A DNA stretch of 64,000 bases from Gonatopus flavifemur (GCA_018340375.1 JAFFJZ010000004.1:25394001-25458000); one strand, 5' to 3'; counted from the first letter of the stretch, positions 11,516 through 22,892 are shown. Translations and numbers: made by a program. Notes: generated by a model from the letters alone, not told the origin.

Positions 11516-12544
11516 TTACAGTTGAAATCCTTCATTTCTCGGACTTAATGGGTTACCTATATGTTTCAGTTCATTGGAAGGATATTCTGATATGTATAGT
11601 CTCAAAAATCTGTTGGCTGTTGCAAGCCATCGCGCATGAGAAATATTTCCAGGATTTCTGAGAGCGAGATTGAAGGAGCACTGTCCCTTGGATATAGCAG
11701 AACTAATCTTATATGAATATTCCTGATCAGTACTCAAATCGTTGAAATCAAATCCTGGTAGATCACTCTCAATCGCTTCGAATTGAGCAACTGGCAGAAG
11801 TTCACAGTTTGGTAAAGCTTGAGATATAGAACCAGCACGCTGTGAAGGACCAGTAGTTGCTCCATCAAGTTTTGTATTAAGATGCCGAAGGAGAAGTTCA
11901 TTAAAATGCAGCGGACAGATGAGCCAGTGTAAAGTCTTCCGAAGTAACCCTTCTGATAGTGTAATCACACCTTTCATATCTCCAGTATTCACTACTATGT
12001 CATCAGAACCAACAGCCGCCATGTACGTGGTATTAATATTATTTTCATGCAAGGACGCCAGGATTGCGTCTTTCATTTTAACTCCTCCTCCAGTCACAGG
12101 TATAACGTGACTGATGAACATAGATCCTGGTTCTCGCGGGAGAGGAATATGTTCTTGCCGGGTGATGGAAGGATGTAAATTACCACGCTGATCTTTAGAA
12201 ATTACTGTTGTTCTGTCCTTCCGGCGATCCAAGTGAATTCCCCATATAGTTCCATCGTCTTGGTGAGCATCTTTTTCCAGTTCAGAACGTGCATGGTGAC
12301 GTGATCGTCGGACTTTGTTCCCATCAATAATCAAACTGGGCTTTTGAACATCCATGTTTTGTGCATTTGATAAATCCTGCATTAGCAGCGGGGCTGATTC
12401 AGCAGCTATTCGATCTGACAACATACGTCGGTCACAAGCTCGTGAGAATGAAGTTGATGTGATCCCAGATTTATCGGTAGGAGCTGAGGGAATAACATCG
12501 ATGACAACACTGCACGGGAATGACCTGCTTCTAACTGAAAACAT
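11516..12544 (-). CDS. Uncharacterised TE-like protein (partial or decayed)
   Basis: This 342-codon open frame starts at MFSVRSRSFPCSV and ends at PLSPRNEGFQL. I recognise it as a member of a protein family that recurs in multiple copies in many insect genomes and is usually annotated only as uncharacterised. Recognisable blocks are IIDGNKVRRSRHHARSELE, WGIHLDRRKDRTTV, HVIPVTGGG, AAVGSDDIVVNTGDMKGVI, LHWLICPLHFNELLLRHLN, LDGATTGPSQRAGSISQAL, LSTDQEYSY and ISHARWLATANRFLRLYISE. The conserved Asp residues in the LDRRKD and GSDDIVVNTG blocks would suit an RNase H-like (DDE) nuclease, so a transposase is plausible but unproven. Family members usually continue past the last block, so this copy is truncated at its C-terminus. 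A continuation of the N-terminal part exists in another frame (GTCFELCFQLEAGHSRAVL, about 12495-12560), implying a frameshift near 12500. Confidence 0.6.
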   Translation of the reverse strand: MFSVRSRSFPCSVVIDVIPSAPTDKSGITSTSFSRACDRRMLSDRIAAESAPLLMQDLSNAQNMDVQKPSLIIDGNKVRRSRHHARSELEKDAHQDDGTIWGIHLDRRKDRTTVISKDQRGNLHPSITRQEHIPLPREPGSMFISHVIPVTGGGVKMKDAILASLHENNINTTYMAAVGSDDIVVNTGDMKGVITLSEGLLRKTLHWLICPLHFNELLLRHLNTKLDGATTGPSQRAGSISQALPNCELLPVAQFEAIESDLPGFDFNDLSTDQEYSYKISSAISKGQCSFNLALRNPGNISHARWLATANRFLRLYISEYPSNELKHIGNPLSPRNEGFQL

Positions 12545-13894
12545 AGTTCAAAACATGTACCGCAAGACTTTGGGCCTTTAATAGCTGAGTACGTCATTAT
12601 TCAATTACCAATGCATTGCAATGAACGATTCAAACTTCAGGAACATCTTGTTATCTCACAGTGCTCACGACCGTTGCTCATGTTTCAATGTGTTAATGAA
12701 TTTTGAAAAAGCTTGATCTCGGTGAATGAAGATATTGACATACATACAACCTCACAGTCATCATCGCTTCCAAGTTTAGATTTCAGTACTGTTGCAAGGA
12801 TTTTATTATCTGATACCCTCACGACCGTCGCCACACTATGCGAAGGTCGTAAGGTATAATTAACATTATGAGATCATTTATTATCATGTATTTGAGTAAT
12901 TCAGATTTCTTCAGTAATCCTACAAGTAGGGAATAACAATTTGATATAATAAAACTCTCAAATAACAGTGAAAAAAAGCGTACACTGGGAGAGAAGAGCT
13001 GTAACTGAATATGGGCCTAATTACATTTCTTCAGTCACAGTAGCTATATTTTCACTATCACAATGATTCTTATAGCTACTTCAGTGGGGAATATGAATAC
13101 TGTAGCTACTAGAATGTACTTGGCCTCGTTTTCAGCTACATTTTTTTCAGTGTAGACAACGTAAGGTGAACAGGAGAGAAAAGAGTGAGAAAAAATCCGA
13201 CGAGATCCAGAAAAATGTGCGCATATGAACTTACTCGTTGATTCCGCGACCAGTCTTTGCATCGATTGGTTATTTTGCATACAACACAATCACTGATCGC
13301 CGGACTCTCTTCTTCGTCGGCTCTACGTTGCTCCTTCGTTCATCAACCAAAGTACCTCTCCCTTTTATCCACCTCCCCTCTACGGAGATGCGGAATGAAC
13401 ACCGGAGGGCCTGTTATTAGGGTTCTTTTATAACCAACCATTCAAATCGTCATTATCTAAAATAATCACTCAAATAATAGAGATACTGATCACGTATGGA
13501 AGAAACAGTCGCACAATTTCATCAATGTTCGAATGGCAGTTCAGGATACCCATACCAATTTCGACCAGTTCCGTTAATTTGGGCATAATTTTAATTTTCT
13601 GATCTGAAAAAAATTAATATTTGAAGAGGGGGTAACGGTCATGAGATTTTCCGATGAATACAGTGAGTAAATAATTGATAATTCAGTAAGATTCGAAAAT
13701 TTTGTGGTCCCCTTAAGAATTCAATGAATGTAATGTACAAAAGACGAGCGAATACTATTATATTCGAAAGAGAAGAATTCTCTTTGAATTTTTTTTTCTC
13801 ACAACTTTAAGAGGGAATGAGAGTAACAAAGAGGGAAATAGTGAAATATCTTACGTAATTCATGAACCATCCATCACGACAGATTTCGGTAGAA
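12545..13894. other. Gene-free stretch
   Basis: No supported gene. At about 12965-13155 there are GTAGCTA-rich words and a TTTTTTTCAGTGTA end, so a decayed MITE related to the blocks at 4378 and 24030 is likely. The rest is AT-rich DNA without recognisable structure. Confidence 0.35.
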
Positions 13895-16195
13895 TGGTCC
13901 ATCATCATCATCATGAAGTTATCAGACTTATGACTGGCTTGATGAAATGCTCCAACCCTGCCTATTATCCGCTAACCGTTCAATTTCTGCATGTCTACGA
14001 CAAGCCTTATCTTGTATAATTTGCTTTATATAACTTAATCTAGGTCTACCTCTTCAAGTTTTACCATTCATTTTTCCTTCATATATTGTTTTCAATAAGC
14101 TATCATGCCTTAATGTGTGCCCTATCAGATTACTTCTTCTTTGCACAATCTGTCTCAAAAGACTTCTTTTTTCATTTACCTTCTCAAGTACTTCTTCATT
14201 TTTCACTTTCTCTATCCACTTCACTATAAGCATCTTTCTATAACACCACATTTCAAAAGCTTCGAGTCTTGGTTGATCCGTTTTTCCGATTGTCCAAGTT
14301 TCGCAACCATATAATGCTGTGCTCCAAACGTAACTCTTCAAAAATTTCTTCCTCACTGCTAAGCTCATATTCTTCGAACATAGTAACTGTTTCTTTTGGT
14401 AGAAGGCCTGTTTCCCTTGTGCTATTCTTGCTCTCATATCTCTTTCGCTTTCACCGTTTTCTGTAATTATGCTTCCTGGATATTTAAATTCTTTCACTTG
14501 CTGAATTGTTTCTGCATCTATTTTGATTTTCGTTCTCCTTGATGTTTTCGCTGTTGTACTAATCATGAATTTTGTTTTGTCCTTATTTATATTCATATAA
14601 TATTTGTCTAGTAATATTTTTTTCATAGTGTTGAGAGTATTTTCTAACTCAGCACTACTTGTAGCTAATATAGCTATGTCATCCGCAAATCTCAACATGC
14701 TTACATTTTCACCTTGAATCTGTAATTTTAATTGCACTTGCTCCTTCACTCCGTTCATCGCTTCTTCTATATACAAATTGAAAATCAATGGCGATAGTGA
14801 GCATCCTTGTCTCACCCCTCTTCTGATTTGTGCTTCTCCTTTTTGACCCTCTATTTCTATTATTGCGGTTTGATTCTTATATAATTCATATATTATTCTC
14901 CTCTCCCTGAAATTAATTCCTACCTTTTTCAAAATCGTTAACATCTTCTCGCAATCAACATCATCGAATGCTTTTTGTATATCTACAAAACCTATATACA
15001 CAGACTTTTTTAACTCTAGACTTTTCTCTACTACTGTTCTCAGTGCTAATATCGCTTCTCGCGTTCCCCTATTTTTCCTAAAACCGAACTGATCTTCTGC
15101 TAATCTACTCTCTATTTTATTCTCTATTCTCCTGTATATGATTTTTGTCAGTATTTTCGAGGCATGTGAAGTTAAACTAATCGTTCTGTAGTTCTCGCAT
15201 TTGTCTGCTCCTTGTTTTTTGGAATGGCGACAATTTTATTCTTCTGGAAATCTTTAGGTACTTCGCCTATTTCGTACATATCTCTGACCAATTCAAACAG
15301 TGCGTCACGAGTTCTCTGATTGGAGGCTTTGATAAGGTCCGCACTTATGCCATCTATTCCTGGCACTCTATTATTTCTGAATTCTTCCAAAGCCCTGTCG
15401 AATCCTGATCTCAAAATTGAATCTCCTAATTCTTCTTCATCAACATCTTCCTCCCTCTCTAAAAATCCTATATCATTGCTGCCTTCATACAGATCTTCTA
15501 AATGATTAATCCATTGTTCTATTTTTTCCTCCGTTTTCATCAATTGTCTCCCTAGAGAAATTTCAATCTCACTGCTTCTAGATTTCATTCGTCCAAAAAA
15601 TCTCTTAACAATCCTATATGCCTCATCTATTTTCCCTAAATGTGATCTTCTTCTATATCCTGACATTCTTGCTCTAACCATCGTTCTTTCGCTTTTCTTG
15701 ATTCTCTCATTATTTTAGTCTTCAGCGCCTTGTATGTGTGCTGGTCTTGTTCGCTACTCTTATTCTCGTATTTCCTCTTTCCATTGATCAAATCGAGAAT
15801 TTCTTCCGTTGTCCATGGTTTCTTAGGTTCTACTCCATCACTCTTCAAAATTGATTCTGCGCATGGTTCTATGTTCCCCTTCATATTTGTGCATCTACCC
15901 TCTATTTCCAAGTCTTTCTCTTGCCGGTCCTCCAATTTTCCGTCCAACATCACTTTGAATGCCTCCTGTTTTTGTTCTTGTTTGAGATTCTTCAAATTCC
16001 ATCTTTTTTGCATTTTCCTTTTTTTCTTCGGAGCTTTCAATTACACAGAACATTTCATCAGCAACGTATTGTGATCACTATCTATATCCGCGTTTGGATA
16101 AGTTTTACAGCTTTACACTCGATGTCTGAATCTTTGTTTCACTAATATGTAATCAATTTGGTATCTTGCTGTATTATCTATTGCTATATTGCGGG
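13895..16195 (-). mobile_element. RTE-like non-LTR retrotransposon, 5' truncated
   Basis: On the minus strand the element runs from the C-terminal end of an endonuclease (QIDYILVKQRFRHRV, then a stop, then KTYPNADIDSDHNTLLM, about 16075-16175) through a linker and a reverse transcriptase to a C-terminal LADNRQGW-type tail. It ends in a TGATGATGATG tail, seen on the plus strand as CATCATCATCATG at about 13903-13915. A simple-repeat 3' tail and 5' truncation fit target-primed reverse transcription of an RTE-type element. The 5' break at about 16195 abuts the large CpG-rich repeat. Confidence 0.88.
14054..16040 (-). pseudogene. Reverse transcriptase ORF of the RTE-like element
   Basis: The ORF copies element RNA into the genome. 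Three overlapping open pieces cover it: 16040-15636 (linker, lysine-rich KKKRKMQKRWNLKNL), 15681-15172 (linker plus RT motif 0-1, with NNRVPGIDGISADLIK) and 15001-14054 (RT palm). Visible RT motifs are YIGFVDIQKAFDDVD (motif A, catalytic Asp), RRGVRQGCSLSPLIFNLYIE (motif B) and LRFADDIAIL (motif C; FADD replaces the usual YADD). Downstream, ALYGCETWT and WCYRKML are typical of the RTE/BovB-like C-terminal part. Frame changes near 15170 and 15660 and a stop upstream in the endonuclease show it is not intact. Confidence 0.88.
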
Positions 16196-16808
16196 ATGGC
16201 ACCGCGCACGATCCCTATCGATCGTAATCGTAAACTTTCAGAACTAGTTAGTTCACCTGAGAGAACATAGCTGTCGCTTGCTTATACGAGAATCGGGAAC
16301 ACATCTCCTCTCCCGCGCCATTCCTGTCCTCCTCTGATCCCTGCCCTTTTTCTATTTGTTGATGTTTCCCGTCCCCAAGAAGGCAGCGCCACCTATACCA
16401 CGGATGCCTGGAGGGATTGGTTCAACGCCAGGAGGCGATATCAACGCCATCTCGGCCGTTCTTAGATCGACAACTCCCAGGAGGCTGGAAAACCACTCGT
16501 GGGTCACACCATCTCTCTCCAACTTTTGGACCACAGAGAAAGAGAGAGCTAGGATGAATCGTCTTCGAGGATGCCACCTCGTCCCTGAACCGGCGGAACA
16601 ACGGCCGAGACCAACCCGACCACACGGTACTCCTTCTTCCGGCCCCATCAAAGGATAGAAAAGGACATAAACACCCGCACCCAGAAAACCTCCACAGCGC
16701 GCATGCGCACACTCACTTAACGAGTAGCTAGAGGCCACCACCGCCCGAACCCGTAAAACGAGCTCCAGGAGTGAGCTCCAACGGAAAGTCACCGACGGGG
16801 TCTGTATA
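16196..16808 (+). repeat. Large CpG-rich repeat, copy A, left part
   Basis: The segment begins GGATGGCACCGCGCACGATC, comparable with GGTGGCACCGCACACGACCC at 39011, and aligns by eye with copy B through GGGAACACATCTCC, TTTCTATTTGTTGATGTTTC and GAAGGCAGCGCCACCTA. It is unusually CpG-rich for this window. Long ORFs on both strands here are composition-driven and show no domain. Mariner 2 interrupts it at 16809. Confidence 0.65.
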
Positions 16809-18131
16809 CGAGGTGTGTTCAAAAAGTGAGGTGACTTTGTATTTTTAAGAAAAAATATCTATTCATTTATCAATATTTATGTTGTCCCCTCCAAAGTAAT
16901 ACCCCTCAGATACAATACACTTATGCCAACGGTTTTTCCAATCCTCAAAGCACTTCTCATAAGCACTTTTTGGTATAGCCTTGAGCTCTTCCAGCGATGC
17001 AGTCTTTATCTCTTCAATCGTTGCAAATCTCCGTCCTTTCATAGGTCTCTTTAGTTTTGGGAACAAGAAAAAGTCACATGGGGCCAAATCCGGTGAATAT
17101 GGTGGCTGAGGCATGATTGTGGTGTTGTTTTTGGCCAAAAAATCTCTCACAGGCAAAGATGAGTGAGCAGGGGCATTATCGTGATGCAAAAGCCATGAAT
17201 TATTTTTCCACAATTCTGGACGTTTCCTTCGTATTGCTTCTCGCAAACGGCGCATAACTTCAAGATAATACTGTCTATTGACCGTACGACCATATGGTAA
17301 GAACTCCTGATGCACCACGCCATGGTAATCGAAGAAAACAGTGAGCAAAACTTTGACATTTGATCGAACTTGGCGTGCTTTTTTCGGTCTTGGCTCATCT
17401 GGGGTCTTCCATTGGGACGATTGAACTTTGGTTTCGACATCATAACCATATACCCATGATTCGTCACCAGTTATGACCCTTTTGAGTAAATCTGGGTCGT
17501 CGTTGACGTCATTCAACAGTTCTTGAGCGATGCTCATGCGACGGTTCTTTTGGTCAAAATTTAGCAATTCCGGAACAAACTTCGCTGACACACGTCTCAT
17601 GCCCAAAACGTTAGAAAAAATTTCATGGCACGAGCCAAGCGATAAACCAACATCCTCAGCAACTTCTCTGATAGTGATTCGACGATTTTCCAAAACAATT
17701 TTCTTCACTGCTTGAACGTTTTCATCAGTTGTTGACGTGCTTGGGCGTCCAGAGCGAGGCTCGTCATTGGCATCTTCCCGGCCATCTTGGAAGAGTTTGT
17801 ACCACTTGTAAACATTTTTTTTTACTCAGAACAGTTTCACCGTATGCTACTGTCAACATTTCAAGTGTTTCGGAGCACTTTATTTTATTTTTCACACAAA
17901 ATTTGATGCAAATCCTTTGACCCATATTTTTTGATAGCAAGAAATCGCCGAGCACGCAAAACCCTTATAACCTTTACGCCTCTCACAACCAAACAAAGAA
18001 TGCTATACACTTGAAACTTGGTGCAGATGTTCGGGAAGAGTGTGCCAACATAACAAAACAAAAAAATCGATAATCGAAAGCACGTTGCCCGCGAAATTTG
18101 AAAAGTCACCTTACTTTTTGAACACACCTCG
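16809..18131 (-). mobile_element. Mariner-like element 2, nearly intact
   Basis: The terminal inverted repeats are CGAGGTGTGTTCAAAAAGTG at 16809 and its mirror (ACTTTTTGAACACACCTCG) ending at 18131. They are flanked by TA at 16807-16808 and 18132-18133. The element is 1323 bp long. It sits inside copy A of the large CpG-rich repeat, so it is younger than that repeat. Its single transposase gene runs on the minus strand. Confidence 0.95.
16863..17925 (-). pseudogene. Mariner transposase with one homopolymer frameshift (element 2)
   Basis: The start MGQRICIKFCVKNKIKCSET is at 17925. The reading frame slips at a run of nine A on the minus strand (T run 17815-17823), within KWYKLFQ. After the slip the frame is open to the natural end GGDNINIDK at 16863. 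The DNA-binding part includes RITIREVAEDVGLSLGSCHE. The catalytic triad is seen in RVITGDESWVYGYD, LLHHDNAPAH and YSPDLAPCDFFLFPKLK, a complete DD34D set. Apart from the A-run slip I see no stop or missing catalytic residue, so this is the best-preserved transposase in the window. The slip could be a real mutation or a sequencing error. Confidence 0.92.
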
Positions 18132-18946
18132 TATGATTTTGTGAACTCACCCGTCCGGCAAGAAGAAGGAAGTGGCCGTCTCACATGTCACTTCTTGTAT
18201 AACTGAGCAATCAGCGAGTCCGACTGAAGTGTTGATCGAAAAAAAAGAGGATTTACGAGACGGTGAGTGCCCGATGCCATCGAAGTTCGTCGCATAGTCG
18301 AGGATTAATCGAGCCTCAAGGATTTCAACGGTGTGGAGTGACTGTGCGGTGTTGTGGTGAAACTTAAAAGTGGTGAAACCGTGTCGCTCACGTGGCCTTC
18401 TCCGCGTGCCCTCTCCTTTGATTTATCTTTTCCTTCCCTGGTTTCATATAGAGTCACCCCCTTCACTCGTGTTTGCCCTCCCCCCTCGGTTAAATTGTAT
18501 GGTCGCGGTTTCCCTATATTCCCCTTTTTCTTGACTTATGTAAACGGCATAGTCCGTAAATACACGTTCCTTCGTGGTCGCGCCCTTCGTATTCTTTTCT
18601 TAATTCCTGTGTTCCCCCAAAATCAAACTATTCAACGAACGAGTTGTTTGTATTTTCTTTTCTTTGCGCGACGAAGTCGCATACTTGTATAATTCAGTGA
18701 ACTTGTGAAAATATACGTGCTCTGGCCCATAGTTAACCATATGTAGAGTCTGTTTACCCAGTGAATTAAATTCAATCCACCCCCTCTCCCTGAGCTTTTC
18801 CTCTTCCTTTGACCCCTCAAAATTGTCGTGAGCAAGTTACTTGTTTTATTCCGATATATTGCAGGTCCCGCTGTGGTGAATAAATATTCATGACAGGAGT
18901 CGTGGAGGCGCTCAACAACTCATGCGCCTTTGTGCATGGGTTCTGA
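18132..18946 (+). repeat. Large CpG-rich repeat, copy A, right part
   Basis: This continues copy A after mariner 2. It aligns by eye with 41280-42184: ATGGTCGCGGTTTCCCT, ACGGCATAGTCCGTA (ACGACATAGTCCGTA in copy B), CGACGAAGTCG and GAGGCGCTCAAC are shared in the same order. No ORF shows a domain. It could be an untranslated or LTR-like part of an unknown element. Confidence 0.65.
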
Positions 18947-19339
18947 ATATACCCATCACAATACATCGCCCGAATTTTGGATTTCGAACGAATATTTCCT
19001 TCTCAGTCGGTAAAACAACTTTTTTATTCAAGATTCGAAATTCGGGCGATGTACAGCAGTAGATAAAGGATAGAAAATTCGCTTCTGAGAATTCCATACT
19101 TCTGCATGAATTGAGTTCAAGGTATCCCTGCCGAAAAAAAGTTCACTCAATCGGTGCGTTGGTATGGCGCACAGTGGTCTGAATGCCAATTCTAGCGCGA
19201 ATAAATTATTATATTGAAACAACAGTTGTAATTTTTTGAAGTTCACTTGGAAACCATCTAAATAGGGAAAATCATGAATAAAACAAATAAAAATAGCTCA
19301 TGTTTCATTTATTTATAGAATACAATAATAATAACATTT
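18947..19339. other. Gene-free stretch with a small inverted repeat
   Basis: The words ACATCGCCCGAATTTTGG near 18963 and CGAAATTCGGGCGATGT near 19036-19052 form an imperfect hairpin. Nothing else is recognised. Confidence 0.45.
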
Positions 19340-21694
19340 TCACTCTTCATCTGAACTACAAGTGCATGTGTCTGGGATAGCTGGAAATTTTAACAGACTC
19401 ATCGCTTCAACGTTTAGTGTTGACTTATTCCTACTACATTTTGTTTTCAATCCAAGAGTAGATATGATTGGATCTGAGGAGAGTAAAAAATAATTGAATG
19501 AATCAATATTCGTGTGTACAGTGGAATCTTTTCTGCTTCTATGTTCTGACACACATTCAAAATTTTTGTTTTTCGCTTCTTGAGCCTCTTCTCCCAGTTG
19601 TCCAATTGGTAAAATAGCATGGGATAATATATCCGCTCCATGGATTGAAACTTTATGTACGGATGTCGGCATGTAGAACCATGGATAAAGGGATACAAAT
19701 TTCTCTGCAGTTTGTATTGCATATGTTTTACATTTTTCTGGGTCTATTTCGTGCTCACAAGAAATAGTTTGCAAAATAGTGTAAAACCTTTTTACGATTT
19801 CCTCATCTACTCCAGTGATATCAGCAGCTTTTTTCGAGTTTCGAAAAAATATTCTCGCTGAGTTTCTTGTATTGGTAGATCCGTATCCAGGTTTTGGCTG
19901 ATCAACTAATATGCCGAGCTTTTTTCTTAATTTGTCAATAACTTTTTTCTCAATTCGTTAATAACTTTTTTCCCACACCTGCACGGAAAGTTGATGTTTT
20001 CTGACCTATTTTCAGGGGAGAAAGTGCTGAATTCCAAGCGAATGTGTCACAGCGGGAGGAAAATATTTTCGTTCTGAGATATGCGTATGAATATTACATA
20101 TGCAATTAAACAGATGATTTTCACTTTCCTTGCAGTTGTGGGAAAAAATAGTATGTTCACCTTGGGGAGAAGTGGGAAATTTCCACTCGTGTGATTGTCT
20201 CCCTCGCCTTCGGCTCGGGGAGACAAACTTCACACTCGTCGGAAATTTCCCACTTTCCCCCCTTGATGAACATTATACTATTTTCTTCCGCATTTCCATC
20301 TTGTCCTCATTTTCCTTCCTAGCTTGCCAAGTGTTGATTCCCATTCTGTAGCTGACATGTAATACGCATTCAAAGAAACGTATCCACGAATGTAATGGGG
20401 ATAATCCGAAACTGTAGTTTTCTACCCTCGCACATTTCTCCATAACTGTTTCCAGATTATTCATCTCTTCTGGTTTTGCTTGGCACACAAAGCATTTTTG
20501 AGTGGACTTTGTATCAGTCAAAGTATGACAAACTTTTCTATCAACCATTGTGAGTAGTAAATTGAAACTTATATTTCTATCTTTATGAACAAAATCCGAT
20601 AATTCAGCGATTTGTCTTTCTATGTTCTCTGTTTCCTTCTGAGTTAGCTCAGGGGTTTCTTTAGGATATAGAAATTTAATTGCTCTACAAAACCGCGTCG
20701 GAAACGGTACTGGATTTTGCCATCAAATTTTTTTGTCATCTTCGTTATCTCTTAATTGTAGGGGAACTAGGGAAATTATAAATACCGATGAATCATTCAT
20801 GTCAGCTGTAATTGATTGCCGATAATTGCTCTGTCCAGAACTACCATCCAGACCCCACTTACACAAAAGTAGGAGTCGCGTACTAGGTGATGATTCAATC
20901 ACATCCGCTTGCAGCTGACATATGCGTCTTGCTGTCAGATGGAGAAGATCTTGTAATTTTATTTCGACACCAGTGCCCTCACATGTAATTGAATTCGGGT
21001 TTGGATAGCAAGCATGTTTAGCTGATAATATTTTATCCCATGATGGATAAATATCAGCTCCACAGAATTTCGCAGTCATTCTGTATCCTAAATAAGTTGC
21101 TTTGCTCGATTTTTTATTGATAATTGGAGACAAAGCCTCCTGTGGAGTGAGAGGTGTAACAGTTTTCTTACCAGATTCTGTTGAATTACGAGCACTTTTG
21201 TAGATTCTTGCACGTTTTGGAGAGCTTAGATTGGTTCCATCTTGCACAATTGTTGCTGCGGTTTGCTTTCCACTTTTCCTTAGGCTCATCTGCGTTGCAA
21301 AGGACAGTTCGCTTGTGCTGGCCACAGATAGTAATTTTTGAGCTTTTTGCTGTTCAGTTCTGGCACCACATTCCTCAAAAGTTCTCGATGGTCGACCGAC
21401 TTTCAAAGGACCTTGTCTATATGATTCATGAATTTTTCGAATGAATAGCTTGGTAGACCTCAACCATGTTTGATTTTTGGAAATAAATTTAGTCTGGTCT
21501 CTATTGCACGGTTTCCAACGTTTTTCTATACTTTTGATGAACTTGATCAATTGATCCCGAAAATCTCGACTACTAACGTTTTTTTGTTGGAATATATGTT
21601 CTCCGAGCAGGTTTACAACAGTTATTCCTATCAAGATGTTTCGATTCTCACCATTTTTCGAGAAGTTCTGAATAGGGGATTGATAATGAAATTG
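19340..21694 (-). pseudogene. RAG1/Transib-like transposase relic
   Basis: On the minus strand, one broken frame runs from a splice-acceptor-like TTTTTCAG at about 21695 to CTCSSDEE at 19340. In order, the blocks are GRPSRTFEECGARTEQQKAQ, ATQMSLRKSGKQ, CKWGLDGSSGQSNYRQ, SSVFIISLVPLQL, WQNPVPFPTRFCRAIKF, VDRKVCHTLTDTKSTQKCFV, SFGLSPLHSWIRFFECVLH, VDQPKPGYGSTNTRNSARIF, PTSVHKVSIHGADI and LPIGQLGEEAQEAKNKN. Several line up with the vertebrate RAG1 core: DGSSGQS with the first catalytic Asp region, KCFVC with the zinc-binding CxxC, the N..ARxFF block with NGNFARKLM, and GEEAQEAKNK with the SEGNESGNK block that holds the catalytic Glu. By eye I do not see an Asp at the LHxW position corresponding to the second catalytic Asp of RAG1. 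Breaks are an in-frame TGA at 20723-20725 and a roughly 300-bp insertion (about 19985-20290) containing a large hairpin. Confidence 0.65.
20141..20290. repeat. Long hairpin element inside the RAG1-like relic
   Basis: The arms GGAAAAAATAGTATGTTCAC and its mirror (GAACATTATACTATTTTCTTCC), followed by GTGGGAAATTTCC and GGAAATTTCCCAC, pair over about 60 bp. The loop is centred on CGCCTTCGGCTCGG. It interrupts the transposase frame between KMEMRKK and LRKKLGILVDQ, so it inserted after the transposase. Confidence 0.75.
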
Positions 21695-21718
21695 CTGAAA
21701 AAGATAAATATACTTTAT

Positions 21719-22200
21719 AAGGGTGACGAGGGCACTTTTTTTTGTTGCGATACATAACTAACAGAGTAAACTACGCATAAAAACCCATTTTTTAACGTGG
21801 AAGTGCGTGCAAATTTTTCCAATCATTGAAATGTATATGATTTATGGAATTTTCGATGAATCATAAGGTATAAATCACCAATAAACTTCAAAGGGGCAGG
21901 CCAGGGCACTTTTTCTTTGTTGCAATGTATAACTCGCAAAGTAAACTACACATAGAAACCCATTTTAAGACGTGCAAATGCGTGCAAATTTTTCTAATCA
22001 TTGAAATGTATATGATTTATGGAATTTTCGATGAATTATAAGGTATAAATCACCAATAAACTTCAAAGGGACAGGCCAGGGCACTTTTTCTTTGTTGCAA
22101 TGCATGACTAGCGAAGTAAACTACAGATAGAAACCCATTTCAAGACATGCAAGTACGTGCACTTTTGTATAATTGTTAAAATAGATATGATCCATGGAAT
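21719..22200. repeat. Tandem repeat, period about 175 bp, 2.7 copies
   Basis: The anchor GGCACTTTTT(C/T)TTTGTTGC recurs at 21731, 21905 and 22080, giving spacings of 174 and 175 bp. Units share GTAAACTAC, GAAACCCATTT, GTGCAAATTTTTC and ATTTATGGAATTTTCGATGA. It lies immediately upstream of the RAG1-like relic in that relic's orientation, so it could be part of that element's 5' region or an independent satellite fragment. Confidence 0.8.
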
Positions 22201-22892
22201 TTTCGCTCTACCATTATATAATACTGTGAAAAAAATTGGATAACCAATCACCACGCTGAGATGCACTCATCTACGAGTCAAAAGGAACAATAACACACCA
22301 TAAACAAGAGATAGATGAACAAAACACTTCATGCGATACGCTGTAAGTATCTGTCGTTATTATACGTCAATAACAAATGAGCGAATCAATTCACAGGAAT
22401 CAAGCGGGCAATGGAAAATCGGTGATATTCAGATTGAATTCAACGACTATTCGTAAATATACTATACTCTTTGAAGTATGAAAACAGATCCCATTCGAAA
22501 ATCTTCATTTGAAGTGTGATATTGAATTAATTCGCGCTAGATTGTACGTTCAGACCACTGTGCGATGCACGCATTTTCACGTACTTTGTCCCGAAAGAAT
22601 GAGACCGCTCGTATCCTCTTAAGAGCAGAAGTTTTGAAGACGCAGATGAGCAATGTTATACTAAGGTGATGAATTCACAAATGCTCCAAGAAGACGCCAT
22701 TATATGTTGTACGGTGGAACTCCCTTTACGCTTAAATTATTACTAGACATCGGATTATATGCGCTATCAAAATGTCAAAATATGCATGCAAATATGCATG
22801 AAAAAAGAACAAAATCTGCAACAAATATGCACTCATAATGAGAAAGTCACAATTTGATTTGAAATCAACATTTTGTTGCTTAAATATTAAAT
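22201..22892. other. Gene-free stretch
   Basis: No gene recognised. ATGCATGCAAATATGCATG at about 22782-22800 is a small palindromic patch. Confidence 0.4.

Noticed and set aside
16352..16822. Overlapping ORFs of 96-156 codons on both strands
   Set aside because: They lie in the CpG-rich repeat copy A, show no domain and are not preserved in copy B.
21719..22200. CRISPR-like array
   Set aside because: The units are contiguous 175-bp tandem copies without spacers, in a eukaryotic context.
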